From positions 1-59,688 of the IMG/VR virus record IMGVR_UViG_3300036399_001256: a stretch of 59,688 nt of DNA; one strand, given 5' to 3'. This document shows, in pieces, positions 21,954-28,457 of the stretch. The notes beneath the pieces are model-generated. The model was not told the DNA's origin. It ran no database searches and saw only the letters and a program-made list of their open reading frames with translations. This stretch comes from a virus. Both the position numbers and the translations under genes were made by a program. Each line of letters starts with the position of its first letter. Position 1 is the first letter of the stretch.

Positions 21954-22570
21954 TCGGCCCTCCCTTCTAGGGTGGCGAGGGCCTTGGCGTTGCTGGCCCG
22001 AATTTCCTCAACCGACTCGCCGTTGAGAACGCGGCTCAGGATGTCGGTGATGTATTGGCTACTGGTTCCAGCAAAGTAGAATGCAGTTTGGTCGATGGCA
22101 TATCTGAATCGCTCGCAATCACTCGCCAGCGCGTCCCGTTGATTCATCGCCTCGGCAAGCTCGCGTTCAAGCTGCTCGTGAGAGTCCAAAACCTGTCCGA
22201 CCGGGATGTCGTCGGCATTGCACGCCTCGTGGCAATAATCGCGCATTGCATCCGTCCTCGGCGTCGGAATTTCACCCACCGTGGCAGTGCCGGCGGCGGG
22301 AATTGACTCACGTTTCGTCAACGCATCGGCAAGCTGGCGGGGCGTGAGTCCGGTTTCGTGGGTGACGTTGAAAGCCTCAATGATGAAGCGAGCGTTGGCG
22401 TGTTGCTCCGCGTTGAAATCTTCAACGGGTGCGTCGTCTTGCGGGAGTTTGCAGATCAGCGTGTGCCCTACCTTGATGCGGATGTCGAGGTATGGCTCAC
22501 AGTCGCCTTGATTGTCGAGACGGGCTTCGCCTTGGCTGATCCGTTGCGCGAGTGGTGGGGTGGTGCTCAT
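21950..22570 (-). CDS. Ead/Ea22-like phage protein, possibly fused (206 aa)
   Basis: N-terminal half: LAQRISQGEARLDNQGDCEP to FIIEAFNVTHETGLTPRQLA. The second half begins with GEIPTPRTDAMRDYC and a long helix (LERELAEAMNQRDALASDCE), the typical T-P-R-T-D opening of Ead/Ea22-like proteins. Between the halves lies an in-frame junction motif read as ALTKRESIP. The usual start of the second domain just after the motif suggests two genes joined at it. The start overlaps the preceding stop (ATGA). Confidence 0.65.
   Translation of the reverse strand: MSTTPPLAQRISQGEARLDNQGDCEPYLDIRIKVGHTLICKLPQDDAPVEDFNAEQHANARFIIEAFNVTHETGLTPRQLADALTKRESIPAAGTATVGEIPTPRTDAMRDYCHEACNADDIPVGQVLDSHEQLERELAEAMNQRDALASDCERFRYAIDQTAFYFAGTSSQYITDILSRVLNGESVEEIRASNAKALATLEGRAE
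22308..22320 (-). promoter_or_regulatory. Junction motif TGACGAAACGTGA inside a CDS
   Basis: Exact core within the gene at 21950-22570, read through as L-T-K-R-E at the border between two apparent domains. The flanks TTGAC and GTCAA add a wider inverted repeat. Confidence 0.6.
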
Positions 22571-22758
22571 GGGGTGGGTGGGGTGGGGGCTCCATGTGAT
22601 TTGAGAATCTGGCGCGACTGGTCGATCAGCCGCGTCTTAGTTGCCAGATCGACGGACTCGCCGCATGCCCATTTCGGGCGATCTCCAAGGAGCCATTCAA
22701 GGCGCTCTGTGTGCGCTTCGATTTCCTCGGCTTTTGTTGGTGGGGGCATGGCGCTCAT
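22567..22758 (-). CDS. Small hypothetical protein (63 aa)
   Basis: MSAMPPPTKAEEIEAHTERL and EWLLGDRPKWACGESVDLAT form two helices around a W-A-C-G turn. No family recognised. The start at 22758 overlaps the stop of the DUF551 gene (ATGA), and the stop overlaps the next ATG at 22570, so it sits tightly inside a coupled gene string. Confidence 0.65.
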   Translation of the reverse strand: MSAMPPPTKAEEIEAHTERLEWLLGDRPKWACGESVDLATKTRLIDQSRQILKSHGAPTPPTP

Positions 22759-23189
22759 TGTCCTTCCTCCGTGTTCGGTGCATTGATCTGCTGGCACCAG
22801 TGCGTCACTCCGAGCAGCACCCGTTCAGCACGGGCGTGTCCGGCCAGTATCCATCCTGAGTCACCGCGTTTTTCGAGCACCTCGGAGCAGTGGTAGGCCA
22901 GCGTGGCATCATCCAGCGATTCCACCCATACAAGGACGGTGATTTCATCATCGGGCATCTTTTCGGTCACCGGGGTCCAGTGGCCAATCACTACTGCGGG
23001 CGCACGTTTCGTCAGTTCGACGGCGGGCTTCTGGAGGAGTTCGAGGCACGCATTCGCGTCGGACTTGGCGGCTTTTTTGGCGTTGCTCAGGCCAGCGCGG
23101 AACTCCACGGAATCCTTGTAGATGACCCATCTCCAAATTCTCGGGTTTGCAGAATAGCGGCTGACGGTGGTGGTGTATTCGGGTTGCAT
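22755..23189 (-). CDS. DUF551 domain protein with N-terminal extension (144 aa)
   Basis: Residues about 68-138 are a clear DUF551 domain: HWTPVTEKMPDDEITVLVWV, SGWILAG and VTHWCQQI. DUF551 proteins are usually just this domain. Here about 60 extra residues precede it (RIWRWVIYKDSVEFRAGLSN and AKKAAKSDANACLELLQ). A junction motif copy (23002-23014), read as ELTKRAP, lies exactly at the border. This is the first gene of the leftward accessory block; its promoter must lie in 23190-23260. Confidence 0.75.
   Translation of the reverse strand: MQPEYTTTVSRYSANPRIWRWVIYKDSVEFRAGLSNAKKAAKSDANACLELLQKPAVELTKRAPAVVIGHWTPVTEKMPDDEITVLVWVESLDDATLAYHCSEVLEKRGDSGWILAGHARAERVLLGVTHWCQQINAPNTEEGQ
23002..23014 (-). 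promoter_or_regulatory. Junction motif TGACGAAACGTGC inside a CDS
   Basis: Exact core within the gene at 22755-23189, translated L-T-K-R-A at the boundary between an N-terminal extension and the DUF551 domain. Confidence 0.6.
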
Positions 23190-23213
23190 GACGCCCGACT
23201 TCTCGCCGAAAAC

Positions 23214-23226
23214 TGACGCAACGTCA
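23214..23226 (+). promoter_or_regulatory. Junction motif variant TGACGCAACGTCA
   Basis: Perfect 5-bp inverted repeat with a CAA spacer, 25 bp outside the start of the DUF551 gene. By its NAA spacer it points rightward, unlike the nearby gene. Confidence 0.55.
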
Positions 23227-23235
23227 ATAAAAATC

Positions 23236-23255
23236 CGTAGTCCCTATGGACTACG
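23236..23255. repeat. Inverted repeat IR-1 (CGTAGTCC / GGACTACG)
   Basis: Perfect 8-bp arms with a 4-base centre. The core GTAGTCC returns in IR-2 35 bp further on, giving four copies in alternating orientation: a possible regulator or initiator binding array. Confidence 0.75.
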
Positions 23256-23270
23256 TTTTGAAGGCGTTTT

Positions 23271-23302
23271 TGTAGTCCCTTTGTATGTCCAGTGGGACTA
23301 CA
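23271..23302. repeat. Inverted repeat IR-2 (TGTAGTCCC / GGGACTACA)
   Basis: Perfect 9-bp arms with a 14-base centre, sharing GTAGTCC with IR-1. Confidence 0.75.
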
Positions 23303-23367
23303 CTCGAATTTTTGTAACTCATTGATTCTCTTTCTCTCGCTCCCCCCTTACGCGCACCCACACCCCT

Positions 23368-23433
23368 TTGCACCCCTACGCCCCGCCCCCCACTCTCTTC
23401 AAGAGAGGTGGGGGGCGGGGCTTTAGGGTGCAA
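23368..23433. repeat. Long GC-rich hairpin
   Basis: TTGCACCC (23368-23375) pairs with GGGTGCAA (23426-23433). Inside it, GCCCCGCCCCCCAC (23380-23393) pairs with 23408-23421 (one bulged G), and CTCTC/GAGAG closes a 5-base loop. It is far stronger than any terminator in the window and has no T-run after it on either strand. The adjacent genes are transcribed away from it. Confidence 0.75.
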
Positions 23434-23540
23434 GGTGAGGGTGGGGGGTGGGTGTGTGTGTACGTAGGAAATAAAAAATGAATGGATGCAGATCGTGATC
23501 GAATTGCAAAATCCGCGTGCGGTTGTTTTGCGCGGAATTT

Positions 23541-23612
23541 GGGTTGTGCGGGGCGTTTGGGGGTCGGGATGGGTGTGGGTGAGGGACGGGGTAGGGTCGG
23601 GGCAGGAAGGGG
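23541..23612 (+). other. G-run cluster (potential G-quadruplexes)
   Basis: Eleven runs of three or more G in 72 bases on the plus strand, with spacers of 2-6 bases, enough for several alternative G-quadruplexes. They lie between the long hairpin and the probable small terminase gene. Confidence 0.7.
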
Positions 23613-23665
23613 CGCTTCCGTGCGAAAGACGGAAGGGCAAACGGTCGTTTGAAAAATTCGGGGGT

Positions 23666-23678
23666 TGACGGGACGTGA
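23666..23678 (+). promoter_or_regulatory. Junction motif variant TGACGGGACGTGA
   Basis: TTGACG at 23665 could serve as a -35 box for the gene at 23730, but no good -10 hexamer is seen at the right distance. It is one mismatch from the motif consensus in the spacer. Confidence 0.4.
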
Positions 23679-23729
23679 GGGGGAGGTTACCCCTCAATCA
23701 CATCCGGCGAAGTCCGTGCGTGCGAACAA

Positions 23730-24194
23730 ATGACCCAACCCCCAACCCCAACCCAGCAGGCGATCATGACCGGCGACGGGATTGAGATCGAGGATAAGCG
23801 CGGTGCCGTTCGTCGGCTCTCTGGCGACCGGCTGCGCCTCATGTCCGCCGATACCCTCGCTGCAATCGCCAACAAGTTCGGCGGCGAGACGATGGCTCAG
23901 ATGCTCTACGAGCTTTGCGGAGCCAAGTGCATCACCAAGGGCGGGCATGAGATCGCCGACAACCGGACCCGGCTCGCCGCTCTCACGCTGGCCATGGCCT
24001 ACCTCGTCGGCAGGCCGGTGGAGCGGTCGGAGGTGGTCACAGTCAACCTGGATGCTGACGCGACCTCCGGCTTGGCGGAGCGCCTGAAAAACTCCCCGGC
24101 CTTACGCGAGACGTTCCGGAGGATTTTGGATGCGGCGGAGGAGGGGGCACCGAGCCCGCCGCCATTGGAGGCTAAAACTGTATCAAAAGAATAA
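23730..24194 (+). CDS. Probable terminase small subunit
   Basis: 154 aa. A helical core with RLSGDRLRLMSADTLAAIAN (possible HTH), NRTRLAALTLAMAYLVGRPV, and the end LAERLKNSPALRETFRRILD is the pattern I associate with small terminase subunits of some temperate phages. It would recognise the packaging site and present DNA to the large subunit at 26676. It is first in the rightward transcript after the non-coding hairpin region, followed by a terminator. The assignment rests on pattern, not on a database match; another DNA-binding protein is possible. Confidence 0.55.
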   Translation: MTQPPTPTQQAIMTGDGIEIEDKRGAVRRLSGDRLRLMSADTLAAIANKFGGETMAQMLYELCGAKCITKGGHEIADNRTRLAALTLAMAYLVGRPVERSEVVTVNLDADATSGLAERLKNSPALRETFRRILDAAEEGAPSPPPLEAKTVSKE

Positions 24195-24257
24195 TCGTAT
24201 CAAATCAATCATCCAACCCTTGTTTTTCAGGGGTTTTTTGATGTGGAAACTGTATCA
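24175..24257. repeat. Direct repeat AAACTGTATCA flanking a terminator
   Basis: AAACTGTATCA occurs at 24175-24185 and 24247-24257, with a related CGTATCA at 24196-24202. The copies lie on either side of the terminator at 24213-24240, just ahead of the serine recombinase region. They could be recombinase subsites. Confidence 0.5.
24213..24240 (+). terminator. Rho-independent terminator
   Basis: AACCCTTG and CAGGGGTT form an 8-bp stem (one G-U pair) around a T-rich loop, followed by TTTTTT. It lies 19 bp after the stop of the gene at 23730-24194 and would end or reduce transcription before the serine recombinase. Confidence 0.7.
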
Positions 24258-24324
24258 CGAAAAAGAAGTGATTATTTTGTTGCGGCTAGGGGCCTGAAAT
24301 GCAATTTGTTTCCCGTCGCCAATC

Positions 24325-24624
24325 ATGGACACCATTATTCAAAGCTCAGAAATCAACCCGGACGGCACCAGCCACGTCTATGCCAGCGCTGGCAAGATCT
24401 CCGCCTATGTCGGCCAATACAAAGGCCGCCACGTCACGGTCTCTTGCCTCAACGCATCCAATCGGGCATGGCGTGGCATGGGCCGGACATTCCACGGCAA
24501 GGATGCCTTCGACCAGGCACTCGCCGCCTACAAGTCAGCCGAGATGAAGGCCATCATCGCCGCCGCCCGCGAGCATATCGCCCCGCGGCCAGAGAACGTC
24601 ATTCTCTTTCCCTTGTCAGCTTGA
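24325..24624 (+). CDS. Hypothetical protein (99 aa)
   Basis: MDTIIQSSEINPDGTSHVYA and so on: a beta-rich first half (GKISAYVGQYKGRHVTVSCL), then a helix (DAFDQALAAYKSAEMKAIIA AAREH). No family recognised. It is 11 bp upstream of the serine recombinase gene and on the same strand, after the terminator, so the two probably share a promoter in 24241-24324. Confidence 0.65.
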   Translation: MDTIIQSSEINPDGTSHVYASAGKISAYVGQYKGRHVTVSCLNASNRAWRGMGRTFHGKDAFDQALAAYKSAEMKAIIAAAREHIAPRPENVILFPLSA

Positions 24625-24635
24625 GCACCCCCAAA

Positions 24636-25265
24636 ATGAACACCCCCGTCGCCATTCTCGCCCGCGTCTCGACTCTCAAACAGGAATCAGACCGCCAAGT
24701 TCACGAACTCCAGGAGCACGCCACCGCCTGCGGCTGGAAGGTCGTTGAGATCGTTCGCCAGAAACTCAGCGGGGCGTCGAAAGAGCGCCCCGACGTGGAC
24801 CGCGTCATGACACTCGCCGAGACCGGAAAGATTCGGAAAGTCCTCGTCCACGAAATCTCCCGGCTGGGTCGCCGGCCTGCGCTCATTCATGCCGTGGTGG
24901 AGCGACTCACCGAGCTTGGCGTCTCGCTCTACTGGCACTCCCAGCGGATCGAAACCTTGCTTCCTGACGGCAGGCGCAACCCCGCCGCCGGGATCATGCT
25001 GGCGCTCATGTCCGAACTGGCCATGTCCGAGCGCGAAACGCTGATCGAGCGCATCAACTCGGGCATTGCAGCGGCGAAGCGTAAGGGCGTGACATTGGGG
25101 CGGCCAAAGGGTTCAACCACCGATCCCGGCGAAATGATGGCCAAGCACGCTGACATCGTGCGGCACCTCCGCGCTGGTCGCTCCATCCGCCACACCGCCA
25201 AGATCACAGGCAAGGCTGGAGGGACCGTAATGGCGGTCAAGCGTGCGATGGCTCACGGAACGTAA
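24636..25265 (+). CDS. Serine recombinase (resolvase/invertase type)
   Basis: 209 aa. The N-terminal catalytic domain begins AILARVSTLKQ, with Ser12 as nucleophile and Arg10. EISRLGRRPALI and LALMSELAMSERETLIERIN follow (E helix). The C-terminal HTH follows GVTLGRPKGST. The length and single HTH fit resolvases or invertases rather than large serine integrases. The phage already has a tyrosine integrase, so this enzyme may resolve multimers or invert a segment. It is probably co-transcribed with the small gene before it. Confidence 0.88.
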   Translation: MNTPVAILARVSTLKQESDRQVHELQEHATACGWKVVEIVRQKLSGASKERPDVDRVMTLAETGKIRKVLVHEISRLGRRPALIHAVVERLTELGVSLYWHSQRIETLLPDGRRNPAAGIMLALMSELAMSERETLIERINSGIAAAKRKGVTLGRPKGSTTDPGEMMAKHADIVRHLRAGRSIRHTAKITGKAGGTVMAVKRAMAHGT

Positions 25266-25320
25266 ACTTTCCCCTTGCCATTTGTCGCCCGCCCTCGTAG
25301 TCAATCCCCCGCAACACAGC

Positions 25321-25395
25321 GTCGATTTAGCTCAAGGGTAGAGCACTTGCCAAGAGGGCTTGTGGTAGTCAGTTCGAGTCTGACAATCGGCTCCA
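25321..25395 (+). tRNA. tRNA-like RNA with aberrant anticodon arm
   Basis: 75 bases with canonical spacing. The acceptor is GTCGATT/AATCGGC (one G-U), then U8-A9; the D-arm is GCTC/GAGC with GGG in the loop; the T-arm is GTCAG-TTCGAGT-CTGAC; then discriminator T and an encoded CCA (25393-25395). The 17 bases where the anticodon arm belongs (25346-25362) make a stem with two T-T mismatches and a loop lacking T33, so no anticodon can be assigned. It may be a decayed tRNA or a tRNA mimic. Confidence 0.5.
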
Positions 25396-25414
25396 TTTTC
25401 AGCCATGTGCCGAT

Positions 25415-25515
25415 GCGGCTAAGCCATGGGACAAACCAGCCGCTCCAATTTCAGCCGTATCCAATCGGCATCAAACCTTGGGCAATCCGGTTCAATTCCG
25501 GCTAGTCGTTTATTG
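25415..25515 (+). other. tRNA-like fragments
   Basis: GCGGCT at about 25413 pairs with AGCCGC just before TCCA (about 25438-25447), giving a 33-base acceptor-like hairpin with a CCA-type end. Further on, CCGGTTCAATTCCGG (about 25484-25498) is a perfect T-arm with no matching acceptor or D-arm. These could be remnants of a tRNA array. Confidence 0.3.
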
Positions 25516-25674
25516 GTAAGACGCCCTCCGTTGACCCCGTCGCCCTCTATGCGGAATTGCTAACCGCCGAAACTGAGGATAAAGCGGCGGGCGATGCGCC
25601 AATTTTGCCACACCGGGAAGCCCCGGAAACAGTCACCACATTCCAGCCTCCGTCAGACGTGGGCCGCGACGATA

Positions 25675-25740
25675 GGTAGCTCAAGCGGGAGAGCACCGGC
25701 GACAACCGGCAGTGCGGGATTCGAGAGTCCGCCCAACAAT
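25675..25740 (+). other. Degenerate tRNA-like sequence
   Basis: TAGCTCAAGCGGGAGAGCAC is an excellent D-arm region. It is followed by a CCGG/CCGG hairpin in the anticodon position and a T-arm with extra bases (GCGGGATTCGAGAGTCCGC). No acceptor pairing was found, so this is probably a decayed tRNA. Confidence 0.3.
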
Positions 25741-25924
25741 AGCGAGAGCGACCTGCTACGGCGGTTGGAGTGTGGTGACACAAACTTTTGAGCGGCGGCG
25801 TGGAAGGACACACTGAAAAGAGCCTAAGAAGACGCGAAATCACCAGATAGTGCCTCGGCCCGTGGCGACTTAGCGGGCGAACTTCACCAGCCGGAATCAA
25901 GCCCGGCCCGCTCAAACCCTTTTC

Positions 25925-25953
25925 TTGACGGAACGTCAGCACCATGATATTCG
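25925..25953 (+). promoter_or_regulatory. Promoter with junction-motif -35 (TTGACG-N17-TATTCG)
   Basis: TTGACG (25925-25930) is the head of the motif variant TGACGGAACGTCA (25926-25938). TATTCG (25948-25953) follows at 17 bp, and the ATG of the virion gene lies at 25963. The same layout with TATTAG occurs before the gene at 30245. Transcription would start within a few bases of the start codon. Confidence 0.6.
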
Positions 25954-25962
25954 CCGTTCGCC

Positions 25963-26595
25963 ATGATCGACCTCATCCCTGACATCGGAGCCGACGCTCC
26001 TCCCTCCGCCGGTTACCTCCGCCTCGTCAACGATGCTGGAGTTCTCCGCGCCCTCGACGCCAACGGCCGCAAGTTCCGCCTGCGTCCTGAGCCTGGCACT
26101 CCGGTTCACGCTGCCACCGCCGCCGGCGTCCTCACCCTCGCTGGCAACGCCGTCGCCGCTGAAACTGTGGTGATCGGCGACAAGACCTACACTTGGCGGG
26201 CGTCCGTCGGTGCCACCGCCAACGAAGTCCTCGTCGGTGCCTCCGCCTCCGCCTCCATCGACAACCTCATCGCCGCGATCAACGGTGCAGCCGGATCGGG
26301 CACGACCTACGGCTCCGCGACCGTCGCTCACACCCAAGTCACTGCCGCGGCTGGAGCCGGTGACACCATGGACCTTTCCGCCAAGGCAATCGGCATCTCC
26401 GGCAACTCCATCCAGACCACCGAGACGATGACCAACGGTTCTTTCGGTGCTGTAACTCTCGCCGGGGGTGTCAACGCCACCGAAGGCAGCGCAGGCGATC
26501 AGATGTATGACGCCTCCTACCTCTACGTCGCCAACGCCGACGTCGCCATCACCTCGACCGCTGGCTGGGAGCGCATCTCCACCACCGCGTTCTAA
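25963..26595 (+). CDS. Virion-associated protein with tail-fibre-type repeat domain (210 aa)
   Basis: Residues about 55-165 (AAETVVIGDKTYTWRASVGA, ANEVLVGASASASIDNLIAA, TTYGSATVAHTQVTAAAGAG) are a beta-rich module repeated in many phage structural and tail proteins. The end TAGWERISTTAF and the first 40 residues (GYLRLVNDAGVLRALDANGR) look like an adhesive or decoration protein. It has its own promoter, 80 bp before the large terminase. A related topology occurs in the tail protein at 57518-58465. Confidence 0.65.
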   Translation: MIDLIPDIGADAPPSAGYLRLVNDAGVLRALDANGRKFRLRPEPGTPVHAATAAGVLTLAGNAVAAETVVIGDKTYTWRASVGATANEVLVGASASASIDNLIAAINGAAGSGTTYGSATVAHTQVTAAAGAGDTMDLSAKAIGISGNSIQTTETMTNGSFGAVTLAGGVNATEGSAGDQMYDASYLYVANADVAITSTAGWERISTTAF

Positions 26596-26675
26596 CCAAC
26601 TTCCCGCCGTGCGCCCTGAGTTGGGGGCTTGCATGACACCAAACGCTAATTCCCGGCGCACGGCGGATTTCTTTC

Positions 26676-28457
26676 ATGATAGACGACCGGATCATCCGCG
26701 AAGCGATCCAGTGGGACACCGCCGGATGGTTCGAGGGATTCGGCAAGATCGAGCGGAAGAACGGCGACCTCGTCTCGCCCCGAGCTAACGTCTATCAGCT
26801 ACGCATCAGCGACATCATCCGCTGGTGCCATGAGAACGGCAGGCCATGCCGCCTCGTTTGCCTCAAGCCTCGCCAGAAGGGTTCCTCGACGTTCTCCGTC
26901 GCCGCCATGTATCGCCGCCTACTCGCCAAGCGCGGGCGTGGCCTGATTGCCGGCGGTGCTCACTTCCAAGGGCAGAACCTGTTCAAGATCCTCAACACCT
27001 ACGCGAAGAACGACGAACTCGACCCGAAAACGTGCAAGGTGATGGACACCGAGGCGCGGTTCAATAACGGCTCGACCATCGAGCGCATCACCCTCGCCAA
27101 CCCGAACGCCGGCCGATCCGGAACGTATCAGTCCCTCATCATCACCGAGGTCGCATACCTCGCCGAAGAGGGCGTCGCCAACGCCACCAACGTCCTCAAC
27201 GGCCTGCTGAAGTGCGTTCCATACGAGGCTGACACCGTTATCATCCAGGAGTCCACTGCCAAGGGCGCACAGGGGGATTTCTTCGAGACGTGGGAGGCAG
27301 GGATTTCCTTCGATGACCTCAAGGCCGGGAAGAATGGCTACGTGCAGGTGTTCGCCGCATGGTTCGAGTTCGATGATTCACGCATGGACCCGGAGTCCGA
27401 GGGCATCTCCTCCGACAACGACCTCACCGCCGAGGAGCGCGACCTCGCCGACCGTCACAACCTCGACCACTCGCAGATTGCATGGATGCGCTGGGCCATT
27501 CGTGAGGAGTGTAAGGGAGACTTCGATCGGTTTAGCCAAGACTACCCGTTCGACCCCGAGACGGCGTTCCTCAAGTCCGGCCGTGGGGCGTTTGATGCGA
27601 AGGGGCTGGCCTATCAGGAAGAACTTGTCCCGCTCCGGCCGCGCGAGTTCGGATACCTCGACTACAACCCGCGCGCCGACCGTGTCGCATGGGTGCCGTG
27701 CGCGGAGGCGCAGGCCCGGTGTGTCCGCTGGGAGACACCGCGCGTCGGGTGCCGCTACCTGATTTCCGTCGACCAAATGACCGGCGAGGATCAGACCGGT
27801 GGCGAGGATCCAGACAGCCACGCCGTGTTCGTGATTCGTGATGGATACCTCGACCGCGGGCGATGGATCGAGCCCGCCGTTGTCATGCGGAACATGCTGG
27901 TGCCCGGGAAGAAAGAAGGAAGTCTCTGCTGCTGGTGGGCCATCGATGTCCTTGAGGAAGTCGTCTGGCGAATGGCGCGATACTGGCAGGCCATCATCGT
28001 GCCCGAGATGAACATGGATCGAGGGCTGGTCGAACTGCTCAAGCAGCGCATCGATGTCGCCATCTACGAGCGCGAGATGTTCAACCGTCGGGAGAACGTC
28101 CTCACCAAAGCCCTCGGATGGATGACCGACAAGACCACCCGCCCGATGATGCTGGATAATTTCTACATGCACGTTCGGGAGGCTGGCCGTGGACAAACGA
28201 AGAAGGGCGTGGAGGTGCGGTGCCCGTGGGCGATCAAGCAGATGAAGAATTTCGTGGTCAAGAAGAGCGGGCGGGCGGAAGCGAGCGCCGGCCAACACGA
28301 CGATGACGTGCTCTCGCTGGCGATCGGTTGGCAGAACCTCGACATGGCAACGCCGTGGAATGAGATCGAGCGCGGCGAGTGGATTCCCCGTGATTTGCGG
28401 GGGGGGCATGGGGTGATGCAGATGGAGGCGCGGCGGTCTGTTTCGCAATGGGGTTGA
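26676..28457 (+). CDS. terL: Terminase large subunit
   Basis: 593 aa. The ATPase domain has the Walker-A-like CLKPRQKGSST (62-72) and Walker B SLIITEVAYL with Glu near 157. The C-terminal RNase-H-like nuclease shows ISVDQMTGE (Asp about 366) and QHDDDVLSLAIG (Asp542-544). It translocates DNA into the procapsid and cuts concatemers. The stop TGA is part of a junction motif, and the next gene starts 10 bp earlier in another frame. No Shine-Dalgarno precedes the ATG. Confidence 0.92.
   Translation: MIDDRIIREAIQWDTAGWFEGFGKIERKNGDLVSPRANVYQLRISDIIRWCHENGRPCRLVCLKPRQKGSSTFSVAAMYRRLLAKRGRGLIAGGAHFQGQNLFKILNTYAKNDELDPKTCKVMDTEARFNNGSTIERITLANPNAGRSGTYQSLIITEVAYLAEEGVANATNVLNGLLKCVPYEADTVIIQESTAKGAQGDFFETWEAGISFDDLKAGKNGYVQVFAAWFEFDDSRMDPESEGISSDNDLTAEERDLADRHNLDHSQIAWMRWAIREECKGDFDRFSQDYPFDPETAFLKSGRGAFDAKGLAYQEELVPLRPREFGYLDYNPRADRVAWVPCAEAQARCVRWETPRVGCRYLISVDQMTGEDQTGGEDPDSHAVFVIRDGYLDRGRWIEPAVVMRNMLVPGKKEGSLCCWWAIDVLEEVVWRMARYWQAIIVPEMNMDRGLVELLKQRIDVAIYEREMFNRRENVLTKALGWMTDKTTRPMMLDNFYMHVREAGRGQTKKGVEVRCPWAIKQMKNFVVKKSGRAEASAGQHDDDVLSLAIGWQNLDMATPWNEIERGEWIPRDLRGGHGVMQMEARRSVSQWG

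Larger units (their letters stand above)
23190..23729. other. Non-coding control region (540 bp)
   Basis: This region separates the leftward block (first start 23189) from the rightward block (23730). I see no convincing gene. It contains a perfect junction-motif palindrome, two inverted repeats built from GTAGTCC, a 66-bp GC-rich hairpin, an 11-run G-rich stretch and a small hairpin with arms CTTCCGT/ACGGAAG (about 23614-23634). Divergent promoters, a replication origin or a packaging site are all possible. Confidence 0.6.
25266..25962. other. Non-coding stretch with tRNA-like sequences (697 bp)
   Basis: I see no convincing gene on either strand. The stretch holds a full-length tRNA-like sequence (25321-25395), several tRNA-like fragments (about 25415-25515 and 25675-25740), and at its right end the promoter-like junction motif. 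Two copies of a 17-base segment containing GCTCCA[T/A]TTTCAGCC (about 25389-25405 and 25441-25457, two mismatches) each follow a CCA. Confidence 0.55.

Noticed and set aside
25547-25945. Minus-strand open frame (132 codons) in the non-coding stretch
   Set aside because: Composition is poor, the frame crosses tRNA-like sequence and the promoter-like motif, and no family is recognised. I prefer a non-coding reading, with moderate certainty.
27378-28448. Minus-strand open frame opposite the large terminase
   Set aside because: Antisense shadow of the terminase nuclease domain with no supporting start, domain or neighbouring gene.
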